Source of the DNA: Undibacterium sp. | GTDB lineage: Bacteria; Pseudomonadota; Gammaproteobacteria; Burkholderiales; Burkholderiaceae | Assembly (NCBI GenBank): GCA_014376575.1 | Contig: JACMRF010000083.1 | Location: 1-23,981 of the forward strand | Direction of reading: 5' to 3' | Length of the DNA stretch: 23,981 bases | In this document: one piece after another, positions 1 to 7,072 of the stretch | How positions within the stretch are numbered: the stretch's first letter is position 1 | Layout of the letters: every line of letters begins with the position of its first letter | The notes under the pieces: generated by a model | Databases searched by the model: none | Seen by the model: only the letters and a program-made list of their open reading frames with translations | What the model was told of the DNA's origin: nothing | Made by a program: the position numbers and the translations under genes

Positions 1-162
1 AAAAAATTGGTGACGGATGCCTTTGCATTACCGCAAACAGGTGGGTGGGTTGATTATGTGATCGTCAATCCAGTTTCGCAGCGCAATGAAACCAAAACGT
101 CCTACATTAAATTGATCAACGACGACATTGTTCTGGGATGTGGCGTGTACAAATCCTTGTGA
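1..162 (+). CDS. C-terminal end of a Cache-domain protein (5' end outside window)
   Basis: An open frame runs from base 1 to a TGA at 160-162 and gives 53 residues. The pattern G-G-W-V-D-Y-V, then N-P, then K-T-S-Y-I-K, then a closing G-C-G-V-Y is what the end of a single Cache (sCache_2) sensor domain looks like: periplasmic or extracytoplasmic small-ligand binding, as in chemoreceptors and two-component sensors. The protein ends directly after the domain, so no C-terminal signalling domain follows. It may be a secreted or N-terminally anchored Cache protein. The N-terminus is missing, so overall architecture and function cannot be stated. The frame and the motif are seen directly; the family is inferred from memory of the motif. 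Confidence 0.6.
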   Translation, partial: KKLVTDAFALPQTGGWVDYVIVNPVSQRNETKTSYIKLINDDIVLGCGVYKSL

Positions 163-220
163 AACAATATCCATCGTGTTCCCTTGCTAGCCATAACGGC
201 GAAGTCTTTATCGTGCGATA

Positions 221-226
221 TATAAT
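221..226 (+). promoter_or_regulatory. Possible -10 box (TATAAT) of dapF
   Basis: A perfect TATAAT lies 6 bases before the dapF ATG at 233. No convincing -35 hexamer sits 15-19 bases upstream. If used, transcription would start at about the start codon itself. The exact hexamer could be chance in an AT-rich stretch. Confidence 0.25.
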
Positions 227-232
227 GTAATG

Positions 233-1084
233 ATGAAACTCAAATTTACCAAAATGCATGGCGCTGGAAATGACTTTGTCGTTATTGACGCAATTAACCA
301 AACGATTAACTTTACAACCGAGCAATGGAAATGCATTGCCGACCGTCGTTTTGGCATAGGTGCCGATCAAATACTGGTCGTGGAGCGGCCAGTGACCGAA
401 GGCGTAGATTTCCGTTACCGCATCTATAATGCAGATGGCGGTGAAGTCGAGCAGTGTGGTAATGGCTCTCGCGCTTTCGTGCGCTTTGTTACTGACAAAA
501 AACTCACGAACAAGACAACGATTCGGGTAGAAACGATGACGGGTATCATAGCGCCGTGCCTGAATCCTGATGGCAGCGTAACCGTAGATATGGGCGCGCC
601 AATTCTCGATCCGGCCAAAGTCCCGTTCGATGCCAACGGACTGACTGCAAAAATGCAAGCTGACGATCAACTATGGCCGCTTGAGGTCAATCACAAAATG
701 GTCTGGATTTCTGCTGTGTCTATGGGTAATCCGCATGCCGTGCAGGTGGTGGATGATGTTGAGGCTGCTCTGGTCCTGGTCGATGGCCCATGTATTGAGC
801 ATCACCCGCGCTTTCCTAAACGCGTGAACGCTGGTTTCATGCAGATACTTGATTCTCAGCACATTAAGTTGCGCGTGTTTGAGCGCGGCGCCGGTGAGAC
901 ACTCGCTTGCGGCACTGGCGCTTGTGCTGCCGTGGTAACAGGCATACGACGCGGGTTGCTGACATCGCCAGTGCGCGTTGGCACGCATGGCGGCGAATTG
1001 TCGGTCGCCTGGCAGGGCGAGTATGAATCGGTATTTTTGAGCGGCCCGGCAGTTTCCGTATTTGACGGCGAAATCAACATTTAA
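233..1084 (+). CDS. dapF: Diaminopimelate epimerase DapF
   Basis: Interconverts LL- and meso-diaminopimelate in the cytoplasm, feeding lysine synthesis and the peptidoglycan stem peptide. The N-terminus reads [15 protein letters not shown], the family signature. The two catalytic cysteines are present: Cys75 in [14 protein letters not shown] and Cys226 in [13 protein letters not shown]. At 283 residues it is slightly longer than the E. coli enzyme, because of a small insert between the lobes. Tandem ATGs lie at 230 and 233; 233 gives the usual M-K-L start. No Shine-Dalgarno sequence is visible before either. A DUF484 gene and xerC follow closely, the same order as in E. coli (dapF-yigA-xerC), so they are probably co-transcribed. 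Confidence 0.97.
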   Translation: MKLKFTKMHGAGNDFVVIDAINQTINFTTEQWKCIADRRFGIGADQILVVERPVTEGVDFRYRIYNADGGEVEQCGNGSRAFVRFVTDKKLTNKTTIRVETMTGIIAPCLNPDGSVTVDMGAPILDPAKVPFDANGLTAKMQADDQLWPLEVNHKMVWISAVSMGNPHAVQVVDDVEAALVLVDGPCIEHHPRFPKRVNAGFMQILDSQHIKLRVFERGAGETLACGTGACAAVVTGIRRGLLTSPVRVGTHGGELSVAWQGEYESVFLSGPAVSVFDGEINI

Positions 1085-1104
1085 AACAGAATAAATAGAG
1101 AATA

Positions 1105-1761
1105 ATGAATTCCAACGACATCGCTGATTTCCTGAGTAACAATCCGAATTTTTTTGAGGAGCATGCAGAACTTCTTTCAAAGATTAAGCTGACTAGTCCC
1201 CTTATGGGGCGCGCTATTTCTTTGCAGGAAAGGCAAATGGAAATTGTCCGGGAAAAGCATCGCACGCTAGAATTCCGGCTCAATGAATTGATGCGAGTGG
1301 CACAAGAAAATGATGGCATCACATCAAAATTTCAAAATTGGACGCGTTCTTTATTGTTAGCGCGAAATGACGTGGAATTGCCGCACGTTTTGACGCAAGG
1401 GTTGCAAGATATTTTTTCTTTGCCACATGCTACGCTGAGATTATGGCAAGTGACGGATGATTTTTCTCATACGTGGTTCGCCCAGTCTGCCGGGGACGAC
1501 GTGCAATTATTTGCGAAGGGATTGACAGCTCCTTTTTGCGGCAAAAATCAGGAGTTTGAAGCTGCCAGCTGGATTGATGCTGAGTTTCCTATTGAATCTA
1601 TCGCGATGCTGCCGTTGCGCTTGTCACCAACTTCGGCCACTTTCGGGTTGCTGGTGCTGGGCTCACCTGATCCTTCTCGATTTACCAAGGACATGGCAAC
1701 AGATTTTCTTTCTAAAATAGCCGACACCAGCAGCGCAGCGTTGAGCTGTCTGATTGATTAA
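1105..1761 (+). CDS. DUF484 family protein (GAF-like)
   Basis: A 218-residue cytoplasmic protein of the DUF484 family, found between dapF and xerC in many proteobacteria (YigA in E. coli). The N-terminus D-I-A-D-F-L-S-N-N-P-N-F-F followed by L-L-S-K-I-K-L is the family signature. Residues about 38-75 are charged and look like a coiled coil (R-A-I-S-L-Q-E-R-Q-M-E-I-V-R-E-K), and about 80-215 form a GAF-like domain ending in a helix. Its biochemical role is not established; the steady linkage to xerC suggests a role near DNA recombination or cell division, which is inference. It starts 20 bases after the dapF stop and ends 5 bases before xerC, so the three genes form one operon. Confidence 0.85.
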   Translation: MNSNDIADFLSNNPNFFEEHAELLSKIKLTSPLMGRAISLQERQMEIVREKHRTLEFRLNELMRVAQENDGITSKFQNWTRSLLLARNDVELPHVLTQGLQDIFSLPHATLRLWQVTDDFSHTWFAQSAGDDVQLFAKGLTAPFCGKNQEFEAASWIDAEFPIESIAMLPLRLSPTSATFGLLVLGSPDPSRFTKDMATDFLSKIADTSSAALSCLID

Positions 1762-1766
1762 TTAAG

Positions 1767-2696
1767 ATGAGCCGCGCTGAGCAAGATTCTGGTATCGGCC
1801 GGTATCTTACGGTTCTACGGACGCAGCGTAATTTATCGTCTCACACGATTAGCGGTTATCAGCTTGATTTAGCTGATCTCGAGTCCTTTGCTAACGGCAA
1901 GGAGTTGGCAAGTCTGACTTATTTCGATTTGCGCCGCCTTACTTCGCTTAAGCATGCTGACGGTCTGAGCGCTCGAAGCATTGCCCGTAAGCTATCCTGC
2001 TGGCGCGGCTATTACCGTTGGCTAGCGGAGCAGGTAAGCATCCCAGCTAACCCTGTAGATGGAATCAAAGCACCGAAAAAAGCAAAATCATTGCCTAAGG
2101 CTTTAGGTGTAGATGATGCTGTGCGCCTGGTTTCGCCTATTCCCCTCAGTAACGAAGCTATTCCAAGCGCCAATCGTGCAATGTTTGAGTTGCTGTATTC
2201 GAGTGGCTTGAGGGTATCAGAACTGGTTGGGCTCGATATCGCTGACATTCAGGAAAACGCCTATGCTAGTTTGGGTTGGGTGGATATCGCGCAAGCCGAG
2301 GTACATGTCACAGGAAAAGGAGACAAGCAGCGAGTTGTTCCCGTCGGTACGTATGCACTTGACGCCTTGCTTGAATGGCTTAGGTTGCGCCCAAGCTTGG
2401 TGAAGTCAGAGACGCATGCCTTATTTTTGACTGAGCGTGGTACACGTATGTCGGTTCGCTTGGTGCAACTGCGCTTGAAGGCGCATGCCCGCATAATTGG
2501 TATCCCGGCCGATGTCCATCCTCATGTATTGCGGCATTCGTTTGCTTCACATGTTTTGCAATCGTCCGGTGATTTGCGTGCGGTACAAGAGATGTTGGGG
2601 CACAGCTCGATAGCCGCTACCCAGGTTTATACCTCGCTTGATTTTCAACATCTGGCTAAAGTTTATGATGCCAGCCATCCTCGAGCAAAAAAATAA
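1767..2696 (+). CDS. xerC: Tyrosine recombinase XerC
   Basis: Site-specific recombinase that acts with XerD at dif, with FtsK, to resolve chromosome dimers at the septum. The N-terminal SAM-like core-binding domain covers about residues 8-95 and the catalytic domain about 110-300. All catalytic residues are in place: Arg149 (S-S-G-L-R-V-S-E-L), Lys184 (V-T-G-K-G-D-K-Q-R), His253 and Arg256 (H-V-L-R-H-S-F), His279 (L-G-H-S-S) and nucleophile Tyr288 (Q-V-Y-T-S-L-D-F). At 309 residues it is close to the usual length of about 300. Its place right after dapF and a DUF484 gene supports XerC rather than XerD or a phage integrase. XerD itself is not in the window. Confidence 0.95.
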   Translation: MSRAEQDSGIGRYLTVLRTQRNLSSHTISGYQLDLADLESFANGKELASLTYFDLRRLTSLKHADGLSARSIARKLSCWRGYYRWLAEQVSIPANPVDGIKAPKKAKSLPKALGVDDAVRLVSPIPLSNEAIPSANRAMFELLYSSGLRVSELVGLDIADIQENAYASLGWVDIAQAEVHVTGKGDKQRVVPVGTYALDALLEWLRLRPSLVKSETHALFLTERGTRMSVRLVQLRLKAHARIIGIPADVHPHVLRHSFASHVLQSSGDLRAVQEMLGHSSIAATQVYTSLDFQHLAKVYDASHPRAKK

Positions 2697-2702
2697 CGCC
2701 TT

Positions 2703-2732
2703 TTGCAACTCAATTGCATTTGAGTGCATAAT
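2703..2732 (+). promoter_or_regulatory. Promoter with embedded operator of the Fur-family gene
   Basis: The -35-like TTGCAA (2703-2708) and -10-like CATAAT (2727-2732) are 18 bases apart. The near-palindrome ACTCAATTGCATTTGAGT (2708-2725; eight of nine base pairs symmetric) fills the spacer exactly. Transcription would start near 2739, about 20 bases before the ATG at 2759. A dyad between -35 and -10 just upstream of a Fur-family gene is the standard layout for autorepression. The sequence is not the usual Fur or Zur box, so the binding protein is inferred from position only. Confidence 0.55.
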
Positions 2733-2758
2733 GTGATTTTTTTAAATACTAAAAATTG

Positions 2759-3265
2759 ATGGTCGTCAGTCAACTCAATTCCTCGTCAGTGAGTGCCAGC
2801 CAGAGTGAGTGCGAACGGGCAGAAAGTTTGTTGCGCAAAGCCAAGGTAAGAGTGACTGATGCCAGAGCGAGGGTATTGTCGACGCTCTTAATCAGCCAGC
2901 GTGCGTTGTCCCACCTGGAAGTGCAAGAGGCACTGAAGAATATAGACCGGGTAACGCTTTACCGCGCTTTAGATTGCCTTACGGATGCCGGGCTCGCCCA
3001 TAAAATTACGGGCGATGATCGGATTTTTAGATATAGCACTGGTAGTGAGAAATTTGTTTCTGGCATGGAGTCAGGTTTTGAGCACCAACATGCCCATTTT
3101 AAATGCACGCGCTGCAACAAGTTATTTTGCTTGAACGATGAGCAGCAAGCGTCCGCACTGAAAGAGCAGTTAACGTTCACTTTGCAAACAACAATGCCAA
3201 GAGGTTTTCAGAGTCACGATATTGAACTTACCATCAAGGGCTGGTGCATCAGCTGCTCTACCTAA
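2759..3265 (+). CDS. Fur-family transcriptional regulator, Zur-like
   Basis: A metal-dependent repressor of the Fur superfamily, 168 residues. The N-terminal winged helix (about 20-95) includes the recognition region D-R-V-T-L-Y-R-A-L-D-C-L. The C-terminal dimerisation domain has both structural zinc pairs, Cys116/Cys119 (C-T-R-C) and Cys163/Cys166 (C-I-S-C), plus a histidine-rich H-Q-H-A-H stretch at 109-113. The Cys layout and the CobW GTPase gene 27 bases downstream argue for zinc sensing (Zur), but the sequence cannot exclude another metal. The start is the ATG at 2759; a TTG directly before it is in frame but unlikely. A dyad operator candidate in its own promoter suggests autoregulation, probably extending to the GTPase gene. 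Confidence 0.85.
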   Translation: MVVSQLNSSSVSASQSECERAESLLRKAKVRVTDARARVLSTLLISQRALSHLEVQEALKNIDRVTLYRALDCLTDAGLAHKITGDDRIFRYSTGSEKFVSGMESGFEHQHAHFKCTRCNKLFCLNDEQQASALKEQLTFTLQTTMPRGFQSHDIELTIKGWCISCST

Positions 3266-3292
3266 TTTTATTGAAATCATTACATCTAATTT

Positions 3293-4345
3293 ATGGCGTT
3301 AATACCGACAACTATCCTGACAGGCTTCTTGGGCGCTGGCAAAACTACTTTGCTTAATCGTATTTTGCATGAAGATCATGGCCAGAAAATTGCCGTGATT
3401 GAGAATGAATTTGGCCAAGAAAATATTGATAACGACATCCTCGTACAAGACAGTAACGAACAGATCATTGAGATGAATAATGGTTGTATTTGCTGTACCG
3501 TACGCGGTGATTTAATTGTTGCGCTGTGTAAATTAATCGAGCAAAAAAACGAAGGTAAGCTTACTTTTGATCGCGTCATTATCGAAACGACCGGTCTTGC
3601 CAATCCTGGTCCAGTAGCACAAACGTTTTTTGTCGATGAAGAAGTCGGGATGTATTACATGCTTGACGCCGTCGTGACAGTGGTCGACGCCTGTCATGCG
3701 ATGCAGCAGTTGGACGAGCACGAAGAAGCACAACGACAGGTTGGTTTCGCCGATAAGATTTTGCTGTCTAAAACAGATTTAGTGGATACTGCCCAAGTAG
3801 ATATTTTGCGTCATCGCTTAATACGAATGAATCCACGTGCTCCTATTTGCTCTGTTAATTTCGGCACTATTGCCATTGCTGAAGTGCTGGATTTAAAAGG
3901 ATTTAACCTTAACGCGAAACTTGAGCTTGACCCCGATTTTCTCTTAGATGAAGAAACGCATGAGCACGAGCACGAGCACGGTGTTGATTGCACGAACGAA
4001 AATCATGTGCATGATCAAGAAAACAACCATCATCATGCGAGGCACTCAGACGATATCTCTGCCTTTGTGTTTAAAAGTAACAGGCCATTTAACACCGCTA
4101 AGTTGGATGAGTTTCTAGGTGGTTTGGTGCAAGTATTTGGTCCTCGTATGATGCGTTATAAAGGCGTGCTTTTAATGGAAGGCGCCGACCGTAAGGTGAT
4201 ATTTCAAGGTGTTCATCAAATTATGGGTACGGATGTCGGTGCAAAGTGGGCAGATGAGGAGCCGCGCCAAAGTAAAATGGTCTTTATTGGTAAAAATTTA
4301 CCGAAAGACGTTTTTATTCAAGGTTTAAACCTTTGTTTGGTATAA
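3293..4345 (+). CDS. COG0523/CobW-family metallochaperone GTPase
   Basis: A cytoplasmic G3E-family GTPase of the zinc-delivery (ZNG/YeiR/ZigA) type, 350 residues. Walker A is G-F-L-G-A-G-K-T-T at 11-19, the COG0523 metal-binding motif C-I-C-C is at 65-68, the switch region E-T-T-G is at 98-101, and S-K-T-D at 159-162 takes the place of N-K-x-D. A histidine/glutamate-rich linker (about residues 222-260, with H-E-H-E-H-E-H and N-H-H-H-A-R-H) precedes the C-terminal CobW_C domain. Such linkers bind zinc or store it. Its position directly after a Zur-like gene and before a DksA without a zinc site fits a role in zinc allocation during shortage; the client proteins are unknown. It is not cobalamin-specific CobW, since no cobalamin genes are nearby. 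Confidence 0.9.
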   Translation: MALIPTTILTGFLGAGKTTLLNRILHEDHGQKIAVIENEFGQENIDNDILVQDSNEQIIEMNNGCICCTVRGDLIVALCKLIEQKNEGKLTFDRVIIETTGLANPGPVAQTFFVDEEVGMYYMLDAVVTVVDACHAMQQLDEHEEAQRQVGFADKILLSKTDLVDTAQVDILRHRLIRMNPRAPICSVNFGTIAIAEVLDLKGFNLNAKLELDPDFLLDEETHEHEHEHGVDCTNENHVHDQENNHHHARHSDDISAFVFKSNRPFNTAKLDEFLGGLVQVFGPRMMRYKGVLLMEGADRKVIFQGVHQIMGTDVGAKWADEEPRQSKMVFIGKNLPKDVFIQGLNLCLV

Positions 4346-4402
4346 ACTAGCGCCCAACCGAAAAGAGGCGATGTTTTTTGTGTCGTCGGTTGTGAAAGAA
4401 CT

Positions 4403-4444
4403 TGGCATTAATGCCATTTACTTTACCAGTAAGGGGAGGATAAT
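4403..4444 (+). promoter_or_regulatory. Candidate dksA promoter with upstream palindrome
   Basis: The perfect 14-bp palindrome TGGCATTAATGCCA (4403-4416) abuts a -35-like TTTACT (4417-4422). A -10-like GATAAT (4439-4444) follows 16 bases later. Transcription would start near 4451, giving a leader of about 69 bases before the GTG at 4520. The palindrome next to the -35 could be an operator. A longer-range inverted repeat, CAACCGA (4355-4361) with TCGGTTG (4386-4392), lies just upstream; it has no T-tract and is not a clear terminator for the GTPase gene. Confidence 0.4.
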
Positions 4445-4519
4445 AGGTTTTTGAAACGGCGTAATGCCAGCTCAGCTGTTATTCATGCATGTTAATCCGT
4501 TGTATCGAAAGTAAGCGAA

Positions 4520-4975
4520 GTGGCAACTAAATCACCTAAATCGACTGCTACAGTCAGTGCACCTGCAGCCTTGCTCACCGAGGAAGAACTTCTTAAGTTG
4601 GGTGAGACGGACTATATGAACGATGCTCAGCTGGCATTTTTTAAAGCCCGTTTGCAACAACTTGAGAAAGATTTGCTAAGAAATGCCGACGAAACAACGG
4701 AGCATCTTCGTGAAACAGTGTTGGTTCCCGATCCAGCTGATCGTGCAACGATAGAAGAAGAGCACTCTTTAGAACTGCGCACCCGTGATCGTGAACGCAA
4801 ATTACTGCGAAAAGTACAGCAATCTATTGCTAGTATAGATGCTGGAGAATACGGCTGGTGCGAAGAAACTGGCGAGCCAATTGGCGTGCCACGGTTGCTC
4901 GCACGTCCGACAGCGAGCCTCTCGCTTGAGGCGCAGCAACGACGCGAGATGAAGCAAAAACTATACGGTGATTAA
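4520..4975 (+). CDS. dksA: RNA polymerase-binding transcription factor DksA (zinc-finger residues largely lost)
   Basis: Binds the RNA polymerase secondary channel and, with ppGpp, controls stringent-response promoters. It has 151 residues, the same length as E. coli DksA and in register with it. The coiled-coil tip keeps Asp71, Asp74 and Ala76 (D-P-A-D-R-A), which are needed for activity. At the zinc-finger positions only Cys114 remains; 117 is Thr, 135 Ser and 138 Ala, so zinc cannot be held by the usual four cysteines. Such forms are known among alpha- and betaproteobacterial DksA and Pseudomonas DksA2. The GTG at 4520 is the first possible start after an in-frame stop at 4493-4495. A strong terminator follows at 4999-5034. 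Confidence 0.93.
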   Translation: MATKSPKSTATVSAPAALLTEEELLKLGETDYMNDAQLAFFKARLQQLEKDLLRNADETTEHLRETVLVPDPADRATIEEEHSLELRTRDRERKLLRKVQQSIASIDAGEYGWCEETGEPIGVPRLLARPTASLSLEAQQRREMKQKLYGD

Positions 4976-4998
4976 TTAGTCTATTCGTTAAGTAAGAT

Positions 4999-5034
4999 AA
5001 AAAAGCGCTCAGGACTCACCTGCGCGCTTTTTTT
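4999..5034 (+). terminator. Rho-independent terminator after dksA
   Basis: The A-rich arm leads into GCGCTCAGG (5005-5013), a 5-base loop, and CCTGCGCGC (5019-5027), followed by seven T. The stem has one T-C mismatch. It lies 23 bases after the dksA stop. The A-tract on the left means it could also work on the opposite strand. Confidence 0.9.
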
Positions 5035-5040
5035 GCGATT

Positions 5041-5510
5041 GCGCGTGATTTTTTGCAAGACCGATTTCATCGGTTAATTACAAATTGGCAAATTAAAATG
5101 TGCGGTTACATCAGGCACGCGTTTTAATGAAAAATAGGTGTAAATTTTATATTTACGAAGCTGAAATTAGACGCACTGACGGTTGAATAATTGTAAATTT
5201 GTGTAACCATCGAAAGACTAATTATTGATGTAGTTAACTCGCCGCGATTGAAAACACACGCTATGGCATCCATAGCGGCTCAAAATTTTTAATAGTTAAT
5301 GCCAGATTGAAGTAAGTTAATAGTAGATAGCGAATTAATTAGAAAGGTATTTAATGCATTCGATATCCATGCGCGCAAACGCAAGCTAACAATTAGTCAG
5401 TGAATAAGACTATACTTTAGGATATAAAAGTTACGTTTTAAAATACAAATTTGATTCGTAGTTTATTTTATAAAAAATTATTTTTAATTTCATTCAAGGT
5501 TAAGATCAAC
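5041..5510 (+). other. Gene-free AT-rich leader with three perfect inverted repeats
   Basis: No convincing gene lies between the dksA terminator and the STAS gene; the longest ATG frames are about 10-20 codons. The stretch holds three perfect dyads. They are ACCGAT-TTC-ATCGGT (5060-5074), GTAAAT-TTTAT-ATTTAC (5140-5156) and CGCTATGG-CAT-CCATAGCG (5259-5277, 8-bp stem and 3-base loop). The last is followed within 15 bases by a short T-run. These could be operators, a small RNA with a hairpin end, or remnants. A TATACT (5411-5416) could be the -10 of the STAS gene; the best -35 match, CTAACA (5386-5391), has a long 19-base spacer. Confidence 0.45.
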
Positions 5511-6929
5511 GTGGCGATTTTCTCGTTTTTTGGTAAGAAACCAGTTAGTCCAGAGCCTCCTAGTTCTGACAAGCCTTCTTCAAAAAAAGCAAAATCCAGA
5601 ACTCGTAATACCGATATCGCTGCTCCAAAGGATGACGAGGCGTTGTCGCAATCTGTTTTAGCGCAGCGGCATATTGCTCGCGCCACTGAACGTAAAATTG
5701 ACGCCATTGAGTTTGAGATGTCTCGCGATATGAGCCGTCCCAAAATACCCATTGATGCACCATCCGTTATTGCGATTAAACAAGTTGCTAAAGCTGGATC
5801 GTTAGTGGAAGACGTTAACAGTAAATCATCGGCATCTGATTTTCAGATCACTTTACCTTTGATCACACCGGCGACAGACTACTTGTTTGGCCATCTCGCG
5901 GATATTTCTGCTGCAGCATTAAGTTCTTCCGAATCAGTCCCTCTTCTTGAAGAAGCGTCTATTTTGTTTGCGACCGGACAAAATGAAGTTGCTGAACAAA
6001 TGCTGCAATCAGCAATTTCTCAGGATAATCTTGGCAGTATGCTGCAGACTGCCTGGTTTATGCTGTTTGATCTTTACCAGATTTGTAATAATCGTGCTGC
6101 ATTCGATCATCTCTCTTTAGACTATGTCAGCAAATTTGAGACGTCTCCGCCAGTGTGGCGAGACTCAATTGAAAATTCAGACGAATTGTCAAATACAGGT
6201 GACGATGGCGCTATTCCTAGTGTAATTTTCCCTAGTCAACTTGATGGAAATATTATCAAGCTGCTCGAAAAACTACAAACACTCAGCAAACAGAGTAAAA
6301 GCCTAAAACTTGATTTCTTGCGAGTAAAGCAAGTTGATCCTGTCGGCTGTGGACTGTTGTTACGTTCATTAAAGAATTTAAAGAAAACTGGACACGACTT
6401 GATGCTAGTTGGCGCTCAAGATTTCAGTGAGAAAATTCGTTCAATATTACAAGTTGGGCGGAGAGACGAGACCGAAGCTCCGTGGTTGTTATTACTTGAA
6501 ATTTTACAATTGCTACATTTTGAAAAAGCTTTTGAAGAGGCGAGTATCGATTATTGCATCACCTTTGAGGTATCTCCTCCCTCATTTGAAACACCAAAAA
6601 ATAAGGTGACCACTCTGCTACCAGACGCTCGCAACTTTGAAGACATCTCTGACCGCTTTATGATGCCGACGGTGATCGAAGGTAAAACAGAAAACCTGAT
6701 TAGCCAAATTGCAGCGCATGCAGAGTTTAATAAACTGGTTTTGCTCGATTGCTCCAAGCTGCAGCGCGTGGAATTTGGTGCCTCTGCACAATTGTTGAGT
6801 GGTCTTGTGCCGATCGCGGGCAAAAAAGAAACGTCGATCCAGTTTCATGAAGTTAATTACCTAGTGATGAGTTTATTCAATGCGATGGGTCTTAAAAATG
6901 TCGCAGTCATTTTCCCACGTAAACATTAG
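5511..6929 (+). CDS. Two-module STAS-domain protein of unknown function
   Basis: A 472-residue cytoplasmic protein with no signal peptide. I chose the GTG at 5511 ([11 protein letters not shown]), with AAGG 11 bases upstream, over a TTG at 5451, whose hydrophobic lead looks untranslated. Residues about 10-100 are polar and likely disordered. The rest is two copies of one unit, a helical repeat followed by a STAS-like fold. Helical repeats are at 182-216 and 325-359 (13 of 35 residues identical, no gap); STAS-like parts are at about 238-310 and 385-469. The STAS loops read V-D-P-V-G-C-G-L-L and [10 protein letters not shown] and lack the Ser/Thr phosphorylated in SpoIIAA. This suggests a scaffold or partner-binding role (inference). 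hslV follows, with its own promoter in between. Confidence 0.7.
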   Translation: MAIFSFFGKKPVSPEPPSSDKPSSKKAKSRTRNTDIAAPKDDEALSQSVLAQRHIARATERKIDAIEFEMSRDMSRPKIPIDAPSVIAIKQVAKAGSLVEDVNSKSSASDFQITLPLITPATDYLFGHLADISAAALSSSESVPLLEEASILFATGQNEVAEQMLQSAISQDNLGSMLQTAWFMLFDLYQICNNRAAFDHLSLDYVSKFETSPPVWRDSIENSDELSNTGDDGAIPSVIFPSQLDGNIIKLLEKLQTLSKQSKSLKLDFLRVKQVDPVGCGLLLRSLKNLKKTGHDLMLVGAQDFSEKIRSILQVGRRDETEAPWLLLLEILQLLHFEKAFEEASIDYCITFEVSPPSFETPKNKVTTLLPDARNFEDISDRFMMPTVIEGKTENLISQIAAHAEFNKLVLLDCSKLQRVEFGASAQLLSGLVPIAGKKETSIQFHEVNYLVMSLFNAMGLKNVAVIFPRKH

Positions 6930-6947
6930 CACTTATACGCCTAATGT

Positions 6948-6976
6948 CTTGCAATCTTGGGAGAGCATCCCCACTT
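6948..6976 (+). promoter_or_regulatory. Sigma-32 (RpoH)-type heat-shock promoter of hslVU
   Basis: CTTGCAA (6948-6954), 14 bases, then CCCCACTT (6969-6976). This matches the sigma-32 consensus CTTGAAA-N(11-16)-CCCCATNT at the key positions and at the right spacing. It begins 18 bases after the STAS gene stop. Transcription would start near 6983, leaving a leader of about 90 bases. hslVU is a classic RpoH target in proteobacteria. Confidence 0.75.
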
Positions 6977-7000
6977 CTTAACTCATTCAATTTTTTCCTA

Positions 7001-7050
7001 GTCAGAAAAATTCGTTCTGACGTCACTATTGCAACTTGCAAAAGTGCAAG
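7001..7050 (+). promoter_or_regulatory. Two hairpins in the hslVU mRNA leader
   Basis: Two perfect stems lie between the predicted heat-shock start site and the hslV start codon: GTCAGAA/TTCTGAC (7001-7007 with 7015-7021, 7-base loop) and CTTGCA/TGCAAG (7035-7040 with 7045-7050, AAAG loop). They leave the AGGA ribosome site (7064-7067) free. As I recall, the E. coli hslVU leader also carries a stem-loop linked to message stability. A similar role here is inference. Confidence 0.55.
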
Positions 7051-7072
7051 GAAATTTTCATTTAGGAATTTC

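Noticed and set aside
116..670. Long open frame on the - strand across dapF
   Set aside because: It overlaps a certain gene, has no family motif and no ribosome site; a shadow frame.
4355..4392. Inverted repeat CAACCGA/TCGGTTG after the CobW-type gene
   Set aside because: 24-base loop and no T-tract following; not called as a terminator.
5128..5187. 19-codon ATG frame in the long leader
   Set aside because: Too short, no ribosome site, and it spans an inverted repeat.
6944..7072. N-terminal extension of hslV by 43 codons
   Set aside because: Not family-like, and it overlaps the sigma-32 promoter and leader hairpins; the ATG at 7073 has a proper ribosome site.
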